From assembly GCF_004216555.1 (NCBI RefSeq), contig NZ_SGWQ01000007.1, forward strand, positions 186,001 to 250,000: a stretch of DNA of 64,000 nucleotides, in the 5' to 3' direction. Within the stretch, counting starts at the first letter, position 1; the number at the start of each line of letters is the position of its first letter. The DNA is from Herbihabitans rhizosphaerae. Its GTDB lineage: Bacteria; Actinomycetota; Actinomycetes; Mycobacteriales; Pseudonocardiaceae. Positions 42,267-50,769 of this stretch are shown piece by piece. A model generated the notes under the pieces. That model was not told the origin of the DNA and did no database searches. It saw only the letters and a list, made by a program, of their open reading frames with translations. The position numbers and the translations under genes were made by a program.

Positions 42267-43568
42267 ATGGGCGACTCGACGGCCGCGTTCGCCGGCCTGC
42301 TGCGGTACGGCGGGGACTTCGTGGAGACCGTGGTGGACAGCGCGCGCGGTGCGTGGCTGACCACCACGGACGGCAGGCGAATCCTCGATTTCACCTCCGG
42401 GCAGATGTGCGCCACGCTCGGGCACAACCACCCGGCGATCGTCGACGCGATGCGTTCGGCAGGCGATCGGGTGCTGCACCTGTTCAGCGGCATGGTGTCG
42501 CCGGACGTGATCGCGCTGGCTGGCGAGTTGCTCGATCTGCTGCCGGAACCCTTGCGGCGCACCATGTTCCTGTCCACCGGCGGCGAGTCCAACGAGGCGG
42601 CGCTGCGCCTGGCGAAGCTGCACACCGGCGGGTTCGAGGTGCTGGCGCTGACCGGATCGTGGCACGGCATGACCGGCGGCGCGTCGTCCAGCACGTACAG
42701 CGCCGGCCGCAAGGGTTACGGCCCGGCGATGCCCGGCACGATGGCGCTGCCCACACCGAACGCCTACCGCTGCCCGATCAAGCACTGCCGGGACCGGTGC
42801 GACCTGGCCTGCCTGGACGCCGGAATGTCCACAGTGGACAGCCAGTCGGTCGACGCGGGCGCCGCGGTGATCGTCGAGCCGGTGCTCAGCTCCGGCGGGA
42901 TCGTGCCGCTGCCGGACGGGTATCTGGCGCGGCTGCGGGAACTCGCCGACGAGCGCGGCATGCTGCTGATCGTGGACGAGGCGCAGACGGCGCTCGGCCG
43001 CACCGGCTCGATGTTCGCCTTCGAGCGGCACGGCGTGGTGCCCGACGTGCTCACGCTGTCCAAGACGCTCGGCGGCGGGCTGCCACTCGCGGCGACCGTC
43101 ACCTCCGAGGAGATCGAGCAGGACGTGTACGAGAAGGGATTCCTGTTCTTCACCTCGCACGTGTCCGATCCGCTGCCCGCGGCGGTCGGCCGGGCGGTGC
43201 TCGCCACCGTGCTCGCCGAGCGGCTGGTGGAGCGCGGCGCCGAGTTGGGCGCGCGGCTGCGCGACGGGCTGAACTCGTTGCGGCACAACCACGAGGCGGT
43301 CGGCGACGTGCGCGGTGTCGGGCTGATGATGGGCGTGGACCTGGTGACCGACCGGGACTCGCGCACGCCGGCCGAGGACTTCGGCGCGGCGGTCACCGCG
43401 CGGTGCCTCGAACTCGGGCTCAACGTCAACATCGTGAAGTTCCGTGGGCTGGGCAGCGTGCTGCGGATCGCGCCGCCGATGACGATCACCGAGTCGGACC
43501 TGGACCTCGGGTTGGAGATCCTGGACCGTGCGCTGACCGAGTGCGCCGCGGCGAGTCCAGCGGCATGA
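42267..43568 (+). CDS. Class III PLP-dependent aminotransferase
   Basis: A 433-residue fold-type I PLP enzyme of class III. Motifs: FTSGQMCATLGHNHPAIVDA, LSTGGESNEAALRLAKLHTG, GSWHGMTGGASSSTYS, MLLIVDEAQTALGRTGSMFA and the PLP lysine in LSKTLGGGLPLAATVTS. The arrangement resembles 2,2-dialkylglycine decarboxylase-like members. A CPIKHCRDRCDLAC stretch with four cysteines is unusual and may bind metal. ATG 42267 was chosen over upstream ATGs because it falls at the predicted transcription start. Its stop overlaps the GntR start. Confidence 0.9.
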   Translation: MGDSTAAFAGLLRYGGDFVETVVDSARGAWLTTTDGRRILDFTSGQMCATLGHNHPAIVDAMRSAGDRVLHLFSGMVSPDVIALAGELLDLLPEPLRRTMFLSTGGESNEAALRLAKLHTGGFEVLALTGSWHGMTGGASSSTYSAGRKGYGPAMPGTMALPTPNAYRCPIKHCRDRCDLACLDAGMSTVDSQSVDAGAAVIVEPVLSSGGIVPLPDGYLARLRELADERGMLLIVDEAQTALGRTGSMFAFERHGVVPDVLTLSKTLGGGLPLAATVTSEEIEQDVYEKGFLFFTSHVSDPLPAAVGRAVLATVLAERLVERGAELGARLRDGLNSLRHNHEAVGDVRGVGLMMGVDLVTDRDSRTPAEDFGAAVTARCLELGLNVNIVKFRGLGSVLRIAPPMTITESDLDLGLEILDRALTECAAASPAA

Positions 43569-44230
43569 GCCTCACCGACGAGGCGTACCGCAGGTTGCGC
43601 GCCGAGATCGTCAGCGTCGGACTGGCGCCGGGCGCGGAGGTGTCCGAGGCGCGACTGGTCAACGAGTTCGCCCTGTCCACGGCGGCGGTGCGCGGCGCGC
43701 TGGCCCGGCTGCGGGCCGAGGGGTTGGTGGACGCGGTGCCCCGGCGCGGGCACGTGGTCTCCGCGATCACACTGCGGGACGTGGACGAGGTGTTCCAGAT
43801 GCGGCTGCTGCTCGAGCCGGAGGCGGCCGCGCTGGCTGCCGTGCGGATCGACGAGCGGACGCTGGAATCGTTGCGGGATCAGGGAAAGCACGACTACGAC
43901 CCGGCATCGAGGGAGGGCGTGGCCGGCTTCCTCGCGGCGAACCGGGAGTTCCACGTCGGGGTGGCCGAGGCCAGTGGGAACGGCCGGCTCGCCGCGGTGA
44001 TCACGCGGCTGCTGGGTGAGGCGGAGCGGGCGACGCATCTGGCGCTGGCGGCGGGAGCGGGGGAGCGCGGGCTGCGGCTGCACCACGAGCACGACGATCT
44101 GGTGGACGCGCTGGCCGGTCGTGATCAGGTGATGGCCCGCTGGCACATGACCACCGCGCTGGAGTCGTTCCGCGGTGAACTCACCGAGATCCTGCGCTCC
44201 AGCGAGCAGATCATGACCGTGGCCCTGTGA
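43565..44230 (+). CDS. GntR-family regulator (FCD domain)
   Basis: A 221-residue GntR protein: wHTH LAPGAEVSEARLVNEFALST and AVRGALARLRAEGLVDAVP, followed by an FCD ligand domain with NREFHVGVAEASGNGRLAAV. ATG 43565 overlaps the aminotransferase stop (ATGA), so it is the second gene of that operon and most likely regulates it through the repeat at 42231. The effector is probably an amino or keto acid. Confidence 0.9.
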   Translation: MSLTDEAYRRLRAEIVSVGLAPGAEVSEARLVNEFALSTAAVRGALARLRAEGLVDAVPRRGHVVSAITLRDVDEVFQMRLLLEPEAAALAAVRIDERTLESLRDQGKHDYDPASREGVAGFLAANREFHVGVAEASGNGRLAAVITRLLGEAERATHLALAAGAGERGLRLHHEHDDLVDALAGRDQVMARWHMTTALESFRGELTEILRSSEQIMTVAL

Positions 44231-44237
44231 CTCGCCG

Positions 44238-45929
44238 TCAGCGGCCGGCTGGTTCGAGGACCGGCGAGGCGGTGGCCGCCCGAGCCTGCCGCGGTGCCGG
44301 CACCTCGATGCCGATCGTGGCCTGGCGCGGCCGGTGCGTGGTCGTCGCCGGCTTGCGCAGGTAGGCCAGGGTGATCGCGGTGCCGATCCGCGGCAGGTCC
44401 GTCGCGTGCCGGAACACCAGGTACAGCGGTTCGGTGCGCGGCTGGAACTTCGACTTGAACGCGTGCAGCGAGCGGAATCCGTAGCACGGTTCGAGCGCGG
44501 AGCCGAGCATGTCGAGCAGGCGGCGCAAGCGGGTCGGCCGTTGTCCCTCGGCCCTGGCCAGCGGGGCGCCGGACAGGGACACCACCGCGGCGCCCTCGTC
44601 CTGGAAGGTCAGGCACGCCGAGGCGATCATGAAGTCGATCACCAGGCGGAAGCCGTCGGAGCGGCGACGCATCAGGTCCAGCGTCCAGCCGTGCGGCCGG
44701 CCGTCCGAGCCCATGATCGGCAACCAGGACGTCACGCCGTGCACGACGCCCTCGGCGTCCACCGCGATGCCGACCCGCACCCTCGGGTCCAGCGCCTCGG
44801 TGATGCCGCCGAGGGTGAAGCCGAGCTCGGGCATCCGCTTGTTCCGCAGCCAGTTCGTGGACAGCTCGCGGACCTGGGCGAGCACGGCGGGCTCGGCGTC
44901 GGCCAGGGTGATCAAGCGGAACTCGATGCCCTCCTTGGCCGCCCGGTTGCGCGCGGTCCGCACGTCCTGCCACTTCTTGCCCTGGAACTTCAGACTGGGC
45001 AGGTCGATCAGGTTGTCCTGGGCCACCTGGACGTTGCGCCAGCCGTCCTCGGCCAGGTCGTTCGCGGTGTCCGCGCCGACGGAGAACCAGCACGGCACGA
45101 GGCCGGAGCGGGTGCAGTGCGCGGCGAACTCGTCCGCGGCGGCGCGCTGCCAGTCGGGGGAGCCGACCGGGTCGCCGAGCGCGATGGCCACGCCGGCGTG
45201 CTGGCGGTAGGCGAGGTAGCCGTCGCCGTCCGGTGCGATCAGGTACCGGGTACCGCGCCAGGTCGCCATCCAGGACAGGGTGCCGCCGCCGTGCCTGGCG
45301 AGCAGGTCGGTCGCCGCGTCGGGGACGGTGGTCAGCCGAGCGTGCCGGTCGGTGCGGCGGACGAACAGGGCGCCGACCGGCAGCGCGAGCAGCACGGCGG
45401 TCAGGTGCACCACGTCGGCCAGGTTGCCGAGTACGAAGAGCGCGCCGACGACGTAGCCGACGAGTCCGAGGCGCAGCAGGGTGCGGTGCGGAGCGGGGAA
45501 GGTCGCCGACACGATGGCCGCGGTGGCCAGCGCGCCGCCGGAGGGGCCGACGTCCAGCGCGTGCGCCCACTGGTCGGTCCAACTACCGCCGAGCCCGATC
45601 AGCGCGGCCGCGCCGAACACCCCGGCCACGTGGCCGTAGGCGAACGCCAGCATGGTCCGCTTGGTGCCCATCCGGATCTCGGCGAACCCCACGCAGATCG
45701 CGAAGCTGCTGAGCACCGCGACGTAGCAGAGCGGGTTCACCGCGAACGGCATTCCGGTGAACACGGCCCACCACCGGCCTTCGGAGAAGGACGGGAGGCC
45801 GTAGGAGACCGTGTGTCCCCACGGCTTCTCGGCCACGCGTGTGATGAGGGTGCCGGCGATCGTGCCGAGCACCACCATTGTCACAAGTCCCGTCACCGTG
45901 AACGGAACTCGGCGAATAAGCGATCCCAT
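44238..45929 (-). CDS. MprF-like membrane protein with DUF2156 domain
   Basis: A 563-residue protein. About six membrane helices in the first ~200 residues resemble a rhomboid-like fold (CVGFAEIRMGTKRTMLAFAYG, SWTDQWAHALDVGPSGGAL). The C-terminal ~320 residues form a DUF2156/GNAT-like domain found in lysyl-phosphatidylglycerol synthases (GDPVGSPDWQRAAADEFAAH, NRAAKEGIEFR, YGFRSLHAFKSKFQPRTEPL). Such proteins modify membrane lipids with amino acids. A GAGGGAG ribosome site precedes ATG 45929. The upstream gap holds a perfect 22-bp palindrome that may control it. No separate lysyl-tRNA synthetase domain is fused. Confidence 0.85.
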   Translation of the reverse strand: MGSLIRRVPFTVTGLVTMVVLGTIAGTLITRVAEKPWGHTVSYGLPSFSEGRWWAVFTGMPFAVNPLCYVAVLSSFAICVGFAEIRMGTKRTMLAFAYGHVAGVFGAAALIGLGGSWTDQWAHALDVGPSGGALATAAIVSATFPAPHRTLLRLGLVGYVVGALFVLGNLADVVHLTAVLLALPVGALFVRRTDRHARLTTVPDAATDLLARHGGGTLSWMATWRGTRYLIAPDGDGYLAYRQHAGVAIALGDPVGSPDWQRAAADEFAAHCTRSGLVPCWFSVGADTANDLAEDGWRNVQVAQDNLIDLPSLKFQGKKWQDVRTARNRAAKEGIEFRLITLADAEPAVLAQVRELSTNWLRNKRMPELGFTLGGITEALDPRVRVGIAVDAEGVVHGVTSWLPIMGSDGRPHGWTLDLMRRRSDGFRLVIDFMIASACLTFQDEGAAVVSLSGAPLARAEGQRPTRLRRLLDMLGSALEPCYGFRSLHAFKSKFQPRTEPLYLVFRHATDLPRIGTAITLAYLRKPATTTHRPRQATIGIEVPAPRQARAATASPVLEPAGR

Positions 45930-46015
45930 CGTCGTCTCCCTCGCTCACGGCCGGTTCTTTCCTGAAATACTGCCGTCGCCGCGTGACTGACACACTGGTG
46001 GTCGATCCCGAACAA

Positions 46016-46037
46016 ATGGTGGAGTTAACTCCACCAT
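46016..46037. promoter_or_regulatory. Perfect 22-bp palindrome
   Basis: The half-site ATGGTGGAGTT is followed directly by its reverse complement AACTCCACCAT, with no spacer. It lies 87 bp upstream of the MprF-like start, in the position of an operator. The binding protein is unknown. Confidence 0.7.
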
Positions 46038-46281
46038 CCGATGTGGACGCGCGCCAGGGCGGTCGCTCGAACCTGGGTCGAGACGGCGCGGAAGCCTTGC
46101 CGCACAACGTTTTCCCTGGTCAACGATGGAGTGAAAGGCTCGCTCTGTTGGATTTCCTGTTGAACGGTCAACCCCAGCTAATGAAATCCTCGAGACAAGC
46201 TCAAGCCCACATATGACATGAACGAACATCGCCCCAATAACGGGCGCAACGAAATGTCTGAAAATGCATTTGTCGGGCTAG

Positions 46282-46309
46282 TTATCCACAGGCACGACTT
46301 ATCCACAGG
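46282..46309 (+). other. Two tandem DnaA-box-like sequences
   Basis: TTATCCACAGG occurs at 46282-46292 and 46299-46309 as direct repeats with a 17-bp period. The first nine bases of each equal the canonical DnaA box. An AT-richer stretch (46180-46275) lies just upstream. There is no dnaA, dnaN or gyrB nearby, so this is not a recognisable origin. Confidence 0.6.
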
Positions 46310-46429
46310 TGGATCTTGAGCGCCCCACTGCCCGTCAACCACCGATACAATGGTCTGGTGGGGTGCCCCGGTGCGGGTGGGGGCTACGTCCAGTACGTAG
46401 GGCGAGATCGAGCTGGGGTCGGGTGGGGT

Positions 46430-46879
46430 TCAGAGGGGGCGTTCGAACAGGACGCGGTGCTTGTCAGAGCCGTCGTAGTTCGGGATCGGGTCGCTCACCG
46501 AGAAGCCCACGCCGCGGTGGAACGCGATCGACGTGTCGTTGCCCGGCGACGTGATCGCCCGGACGACGCGACACCCGTGCGCCCGGAACTCGGCGAACGA
46601 ACGCTCGTACATCCGGGCGCCCAGACCGGTACGACGGAGCCCGGGAGCCACCCCGGTGAAGTGGATGTACGCCTCATCGGGCACCGACGGCGACACGAAC
46701 GCCACCACGAACCCGGCGAGCTCGCCGTCCGCGCCCTCCGCGATCGTGCTCGTCGTGAAGAAGTGATCCAGCATGAGCCGCTGCAGCAGCCCCGAGATCG
46801 GCCACCCCCACCAGTCGTCGGCCACCGCCACGATGCGCTCGAAGTCATCCGGCCGGGCGGTCCGCAGCGTGCTCGTCAT
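46430..46879 (-). CDS. GNAT-family N-acetyltransferase
   Basis: A 149-residue acetyltransferase. The acetyl-CoA motif is FTGVAPGLRRTGLGARMYER and the last strands read AITSPGNDTSIAFHRGVGF. ATG 46879 was chosen over GTG 46888 because an AGGGTGGGG ribosome site precedes it at proper spacing. Substrate unknown. It lies 33 bases downstream of the helicase gene on the same strand and may be co-transcribed. Confidence 0.88.
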   Translation of the reverse strand: MTSTLRTARPDDFERIVAVADDWWGWPISGLLQRLMLDHFFTTSTIAEGADGELAGFVVAFVSPSVPDEAYIHFTGVAPGLRRTGLGARMYERSFAEFRAHGCRVVRAITSPGNDTSIAFHRGVGFSVSDPIPNYDGSDKHRVLFERPL

Positions 46880-46912
46880 GCGCCCCACCCTACGAAAAGT
46901 CCGCGTTGAGAA

Positions 46913-49423
46913 TCAGAGCTGGCCAGCGTCGGTGATGTGCAGGACCGCCACGCCTTCCTCGTCGGAGCCGCGCAGGTCCACCTCGGCGGAGAAGCCCCAG
47001 TCGTGGTGGCCGGCCGGGTCGTCGAAGATCTGCCGCACCCGCCACAGGTCCGGCTCCTCCTCGATGATCAACAACGCCGGGCCGCGCGCGTCCGGGCCGG
47101 TCTGGATCTCGTCGTACTCCTCGAAGTACGGCTCCAGCGCGGATTCCCACGCCTGCGCGTCCCAGCCGGACTCCGCGTCGAGCGAACCCAGCTCCGCGTA
47201 CGCCCGGCGCGCGGCCAGCCGCACCCGGTGGAACAACGCGTTGCGCACCAGCACCCGGAACGCGCGGGTATTCGCCGTCACCGCGGGCGGCTTCTCGTCC
47301 ACGGTGTCCACAGTGGACGGATCGGCGTCCGGGTTGGCCAGCCGCTCCCACTCGTCCAAGAGGCTGGAGTCGACCTGCCGCACGGTCTCGCCGAGCCACG
47401 CGATCAGGTCGAGCACCTCCTCGGTCTGCGCGTCCGACGGCACCGTCTGGCGCACCGCCTTGTACGCGTCGGCCAGGTACCGCAGCACCAGCCCCTCCGA
47501 GCGCGCGAGCTGGTACAGCCCGGTGTACTCGGCGAAGGTCATCGCCCGCTCGTACATGTCCCGCGCCACCGACTTCGGCGACAGCCGGTAGTCGGCGACC
47601 CACGGGTGGCCCTGCCGGTACATCTCGTACGCCGCGGTGAGCAACTCCTCGAGCGGCTTCGGATGGGTGACCTCGTCGAGCAGCTCCATCCGCTGGTCGT
47701 ACTCGATGCCGTCGGCCTTCATCGCGGCGACCGCCTCGCCGCGGGCCTGGAACTTCTGCGCCCCAAGCACTTGACGCGGATCGTCCAAAGTGGACTCGAT
47801 GACCGAGAGCACGTCCAGCGGATAGCTGGGTGACTCACGGTCCAGCAGCTCGATCGCCGCGAGCGCGAACGGCGACAGCGGCTGGTTCAGCGCGAAGTCC
47901 AGCTGCAGGTCGCCGGTGAGCCGGATCCGCCGCCCCTGCTCGTCCGGCTCGTCGAGCTGCTCGACCACCCCGGCAGCCCGCAGCGCGCGGTAGATCGCGA
48001 TCGCCCGACGGATGTGCTTGCGTTGCGCCGCAGGGTCTTCGTGGTTGTCGGTCAGGAGTTTGCGCATCGCGGTGAACGCGTCGCCCGGTCGCGAGATCAC
48101 GCTGAGCAGCATCGTGTGGCTGACCGCGAAGCTGGACGTGAGCGGCTCCGGCTCGGCGGCCACCAGCCGGTCGAACGTCGGCTCGCCCCAGGACACGAAT
48201 CCCTCGGGTGGCTTGCGGCGCACCACCTTCCGCCGCTTCTTCGGATCGTCACCGGCCTTCGCGAGCGCCTTCTCCGTCTCGACCACGTGCTCGGGCGCCT
48301 GCACCACGACCGTGCCGATGGTGTCGTAGCCGGCGCGACCCGCGCGGCCGGCGATCTGGTGGAACTCGCGCGCCTTCAGCAGCCGCGTGCGCACGCCGTC
48401 GTACTTGGACAGCGCGGTGAACACGACCGTGCGAATCGGCACGTTGATCCCCACGCCGAGGGTGTCCGTGCCGCACACGATCTTGAGCAGGCCGGCCTGT
48501 GCCAGGCGTTCCACGAGCCGCCGGTACTTCGGCAGCATGCCGGCGTGGTGCACGCCGATGCCGTGCCGCACCAGGCGGGACAGCGTCTTGCCGAACCCGG
48601 CGGTGAACCGGAAGTTGCCGATCAGCTCGGCGATCGCGTCCTTCTCCGCGCGCGTGCACACGTTGATGCTCATCAGTGCCTGCGCCCGCTCGATCGCCGC
48701 CGCCTGAGTGAAGTGCACGACGTAGACCGGCGCGCCCTGCGTCTCCAGCAGCTCGGTGAGCGTCTCCTGCAGCGGTGTGAGCCGGTAGCTGTAGAACAGC
48801 GGCACGGGGCGCTGCGCGGAGGTGACCACCGCGGTCGGGCGGCCGGTGCGGCGGGCCATGTCCTTCTCGAACCGGGCGACGTCGCCCAGCGTCGCCGACA
48901 TCAGCACGAACTGCGCGCGCGGCAGCTCCAGCAGCGGCACCTGCCACGCCCAGCCGCGGTCGGGCTCGGCGTAGAAGTGGAACTCGTCCATCACGACCTG
49001 GTCGACCGGGTGGTCCGGCGCGTCGGGGGACTGCCGCAGCGCGAGGTTGGCCAGGATCTCCGCGGTGCAGCAGATGATCGGCGCGTCGGCGTTCACGCTG
49101 GAGTCGCCGGTCATCATGCCGACCTTGTCCGCGCCGAAGATCTCGCACAGCGCGAAGAACTTCTCCGACACCAGCGCCTTGATCGGCGCGGTGTAGAAGC
49201 TGCGTTCGCCCCGCGCCAGCGCGGTGAAATGCGCACCGACGGCGACCATGCTCTTTCCGGAGCCGGTCGGCGTGGACAGGATCACGTTCGAGCCGGAGAC
49301 GATCTCGATCAGCGCTTCCTGCTGCGCCGGGTACAGCTCGAGGCCCTGGCCGCGCGCCCACTCGGAGAACGCGTCGAACAGGGCGTCCGGATCAGCGTCG
49401 GCGGGCACCACATCGGTCAGCAT
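46913..49423 (-). CDS. DEAD/DEAH-box helicase with DUF3516
   Basis: An 836-residue Ski2-like helicase. Walker A TPTGSGKS is at 51-58, the DEAH-position motif reads DEFH (146-149), SAT at 176-178, and motif VI is HQIAGRAGRAGYDTIGTVV. The C-terminal ~400 residues are the DUF3516 region (MRKLLTDNHEDPAAQRKHIR, VLSVIESTLDDPRQVL). Actinobacteria carry this as a second Ski2-like helicase, probably in RNA turnover. A small membrane-protein gene lies 51 bp upstream on the same strand. Confidence 0.94.
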   Translation of the reverse strand: MLTDVVPADADPDALFDAFSEWARGQGLELYPAQQEALIEIVSGSNVILSTPTGSGKSMVAVGAHFTALARGERSFYTAPIKALVSEKFFALCEIFGADKVGMMTGDSSVNADAPIICCTAEILANLALRQSPDAPDHPVDQVVMDEFHFYAEPDRGWAWQVPLLELPRAQFVLMSATLGDVARFEKDMARRTGRPTAVVTSAQRPVPLFYSYRLTPLQETLTELLETQGAPVYVVHFTQAAAIERAQALMSINVCTRAEKDAIAELIGNFRFTAGFGKTLSRLVRHGIGVHHAGMLPKYRRLVERLAQAGLLKIVCGTDTLGVGINVPIRTVVFTALSKYDGVRTRLLKAREFHQIAGRAGRAGYDTIGTVVVQAPEHVVETEKALAKAGDDPKKRRKVVRRKPPEGFVSWGEPTFDRLVAAEPEPLTSSFAVSHTMLLSVISRPGDAFTAMRKLLTDNHEDPAAQRKHIRRAIAIYRALRAAGVVEQLDEPDEQGRRIRLTGDLQLDFALNQPLSPFALAAIELLDRESPSYPLDVLSVIESTLDDPRQVLGAQKFQARGEAVAAMKADGIEYDQRMELLDEVTHPKPLEELLTAAYEMYRQGHPWVADYRLSPKSVARDMYERAMTFAEYTGLYQLARSEGLVLRYLADAYKAVRQTVPSDAQTEEVLDLIAWLGETVRQVDSSLLDEWERLANPDADPSTVDTVDEKPPAVTANTRAFRVLVRNALFHRVRLAARRAYAELGSLDAESGWDAQAWESALEPYFEEYDEIQTGPDARGPALLIIEEEPDLWRVRQIFDDPAGHHDWGFSAEVDLRGSDEEGVAVLHITDAGQL

Positions 49424-49474
49424 CGTTTGACGATGGTGCCCGCCGACGGCCCGACGCTCGCGTCCGGGGTGCGA

Positions 49475-49723
49475 CTAGTGGCCGTGGCGGATCGAGATGC
49501 TCGGCATGTTGGACGGGCGCGACGGACGCGAGATCCCTTGCGCGCCAACGAGATCGTGTGCGCTGGCGGCGCTCAGGTCGGCGAACGCGCGGGCCACGTC
49601 GCGGTCGTCGATGTCGTTGCTGCCGTACATGCGCGGCAGCGGGCGCGGTTGGCGTGCGTGGTTGCGCTCGATGGCGAGCACCGCCAGGGCGACCACGATG
49701 AGGGCGAACAGTGCGGCAGTCAT
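49475..49723 (-). CDS. Small single-span membrane protein
   Basis: An 82-residue protein. The N-terminal hydrophobic segment TAALFALIVVALAVLAIE forms one helix, followed by RNHARQPRPLPRMYGSNDID and a polar tail ending SISIRHGH. The tail pattern, with RMYGSNDIDDRDVARAFADL, looks conserved rather than random. No function recognised. It precedes the helicase gene and may be transcribed with it. Confidence 0.65.
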   Translation of the reverse strand: MTAALFALIVVALAVLAIERNHARQPRPLPRMYGSNDIDDRDVARAFADLSAASAHDLVGAQGISRPSRPSNMPSISIRHGH

Positions 49724-49774
49724 GGCAGAAAGTATGCGCCCCGCTAGTTCCCGCCACCAGTGGCAGAGCGGACG

Positions 49775-49803
49775 TTGTGCAACAATATTCTGCCAACTAG
49801 TCT
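49775..49803 (+). promoter_or_regulatory. Promoter of GlxA-type regulator
   Basis: TTGTGC (49775-49780) and TAGTCT (49798-49803) are 17 bp apart, and the -10 ends six bases before ATG 49810, consistent with a leaderless message. GTTG-TG-CAAC overlaps the -35. Confidence 0.55.
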
Positions 49804-49809
49804 CGCGCC

Positions 49810-50769
49810 ATGCTGCGAACCGTTGCCGCCGTGCTCGTGGACGGCGCCGCGCCGTTCGAGTTCGGCGTGTTATGCGAGGTGTTCGGGATCGACCGAACGG
49901 CTGACGGAGTTCCCCCGATCGAGTTCCGGCCGTGTGGCGAACACGCGGGAAAACCGCTCACCACGAGCGTCGGCGCGGCGTTCGTGCCCGAGTTCGGGCT
50001 GGACGGCCTGGACGACGCCGACCTGATCGCGGTACCGGCGGCGACCATCCGCGGCGAGTACCCGAAGGCCGTGCTGGACGCGGTGGTCGCCGCGCACGAA
50101 CGCGGGGCCACCCTGATGTCGGTGTGCAGCGGCGCGTTCCTGCTCGGTGCCACCGGCCTGCTGGACGGCCGGCGGTGCACCACGCACTGGCGTTACGCGG
50201 AGCGGTTCGCCGAGCGCTTCCCCGAGGCGAAGCTCGATCCGGACGTGCTGTTCGTGGACGACGGCGACATCGTCACCAGCGCGGGCACGGCGGCCGGGAT
50301 CGACGCCTGCCTGCACCTGGTCCGCCGGGAGTTGGGCTCTGGTCCGGCCACGGCGATCGCGCGCCGCATGGTGGTGGCACCGCAGCGCGACGGCGGGCAG
50401 CGGCAGTTCGTCGAGCTACCCGTGCCGGAGGCCGGCGACAGCCTGCAGCCGGTGCTGGAGTGGATGCTGGACCAGCTCTCCGCCGAGCACACGGTGCCGG
50501 ACCTGGCGCGGCGGGCCAACATGTCCGAGCGCACGTTCGCCCGGCGGTTCGTCGCCGAGACCGGTATCACGCCGCTGCGCTGGCTGTCCATGCAGCGGGT
50601 GCTGCACGCGCGCCGGCTGCTGGAGGAGACGGCGCTGTCCATCGACGACGTCGCCCGCGAGTGCGGCTTCGGCACCACAACCCTGTTGCGCCACCACTTC
50701 CACCGGATCGTGGGTGTGGCGCCCAAGGACTACCGGCGCACGTTCAGTTCGGCGCGCGTCCGGCCGTGA
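49810..50769 (+). CDS. GlxA/FtrA-type transcriptional regulator
   Basis: A 319-residue protein with an N-terminal DJ-1/PfpI-like domain (VLVDGAAPFEFGVLCEVFGI, MSVCSGAFLLGATGLLDGRR) and a C-terminal AraC domain (TVPDLARRANMSERTFARRF, SIDDVARECGFGTTTLLRHH). It resembles the GlxA-type regulator at 25720 in layout. ATG 49810 is probably the transcription start. No obvious target lies on the same strand. Its last 26 bases overlap the convergent secreted-protein gene. Confidence 0.9.
   Translation: MLRTVAAVLVDGAAPFEFGVLCEVFGIDRTADGVPPIEFRPCGEHAGKPLTTSVGAAFVPEFGLDGLDDADLIAVPAATIRGEYPKAVLDAVVAAHERGATLMSVCSGAFLLGATGLLDGRRCTTHWRYAERFAERFPEAKLDPDVLFVDDGDIVTSAGTAAGIDACLHLVRRELGSGPATAIARRMVVAPQRDGGQRQFVELPVPEAGDSLQPVLEWMLDQLSAEHTVPDLARRANMSERTFARRFVAETGITPLRWLSMQRVLHARRLLEETALSIDDVARECGFGTTTLLRHHFHRIVGVAPKDYRRTFSSARVRP

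Larger units (their letters stand above)
45930..46429. other. 500-bp gene-free region
   Basis: Apart from the palindrome and DnaA-like boxes, I see a TACAAT hexamer (46346-46351) and a small hairpin CTACGT-CCAGT-ACGTAG (46384-46400) followed by G-rich sequence, possibly a short transcript. Short open frames here have mixed third positions and no ribosome sites, so they are not called. Confidence 0.5.

Noticed and set aside
45983-46216. 77-codon forward frame with GTG start
   Set aside because: Third positions are not G/C-biased, no ribosome site is present, and it runs through the palindrome.
46282-46309. Chromosomal replication origin
   Set aside because: Only two boxes are seen and dnaA, dnaN, recF and gyrB are absent.
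46346-46429. Small non-coding RNA gene
   Set aside because: A TACAAT hexamer and a 6-bp hairpin exist, but there is no -35 at proper spacing and no terminator; kept only as a note.
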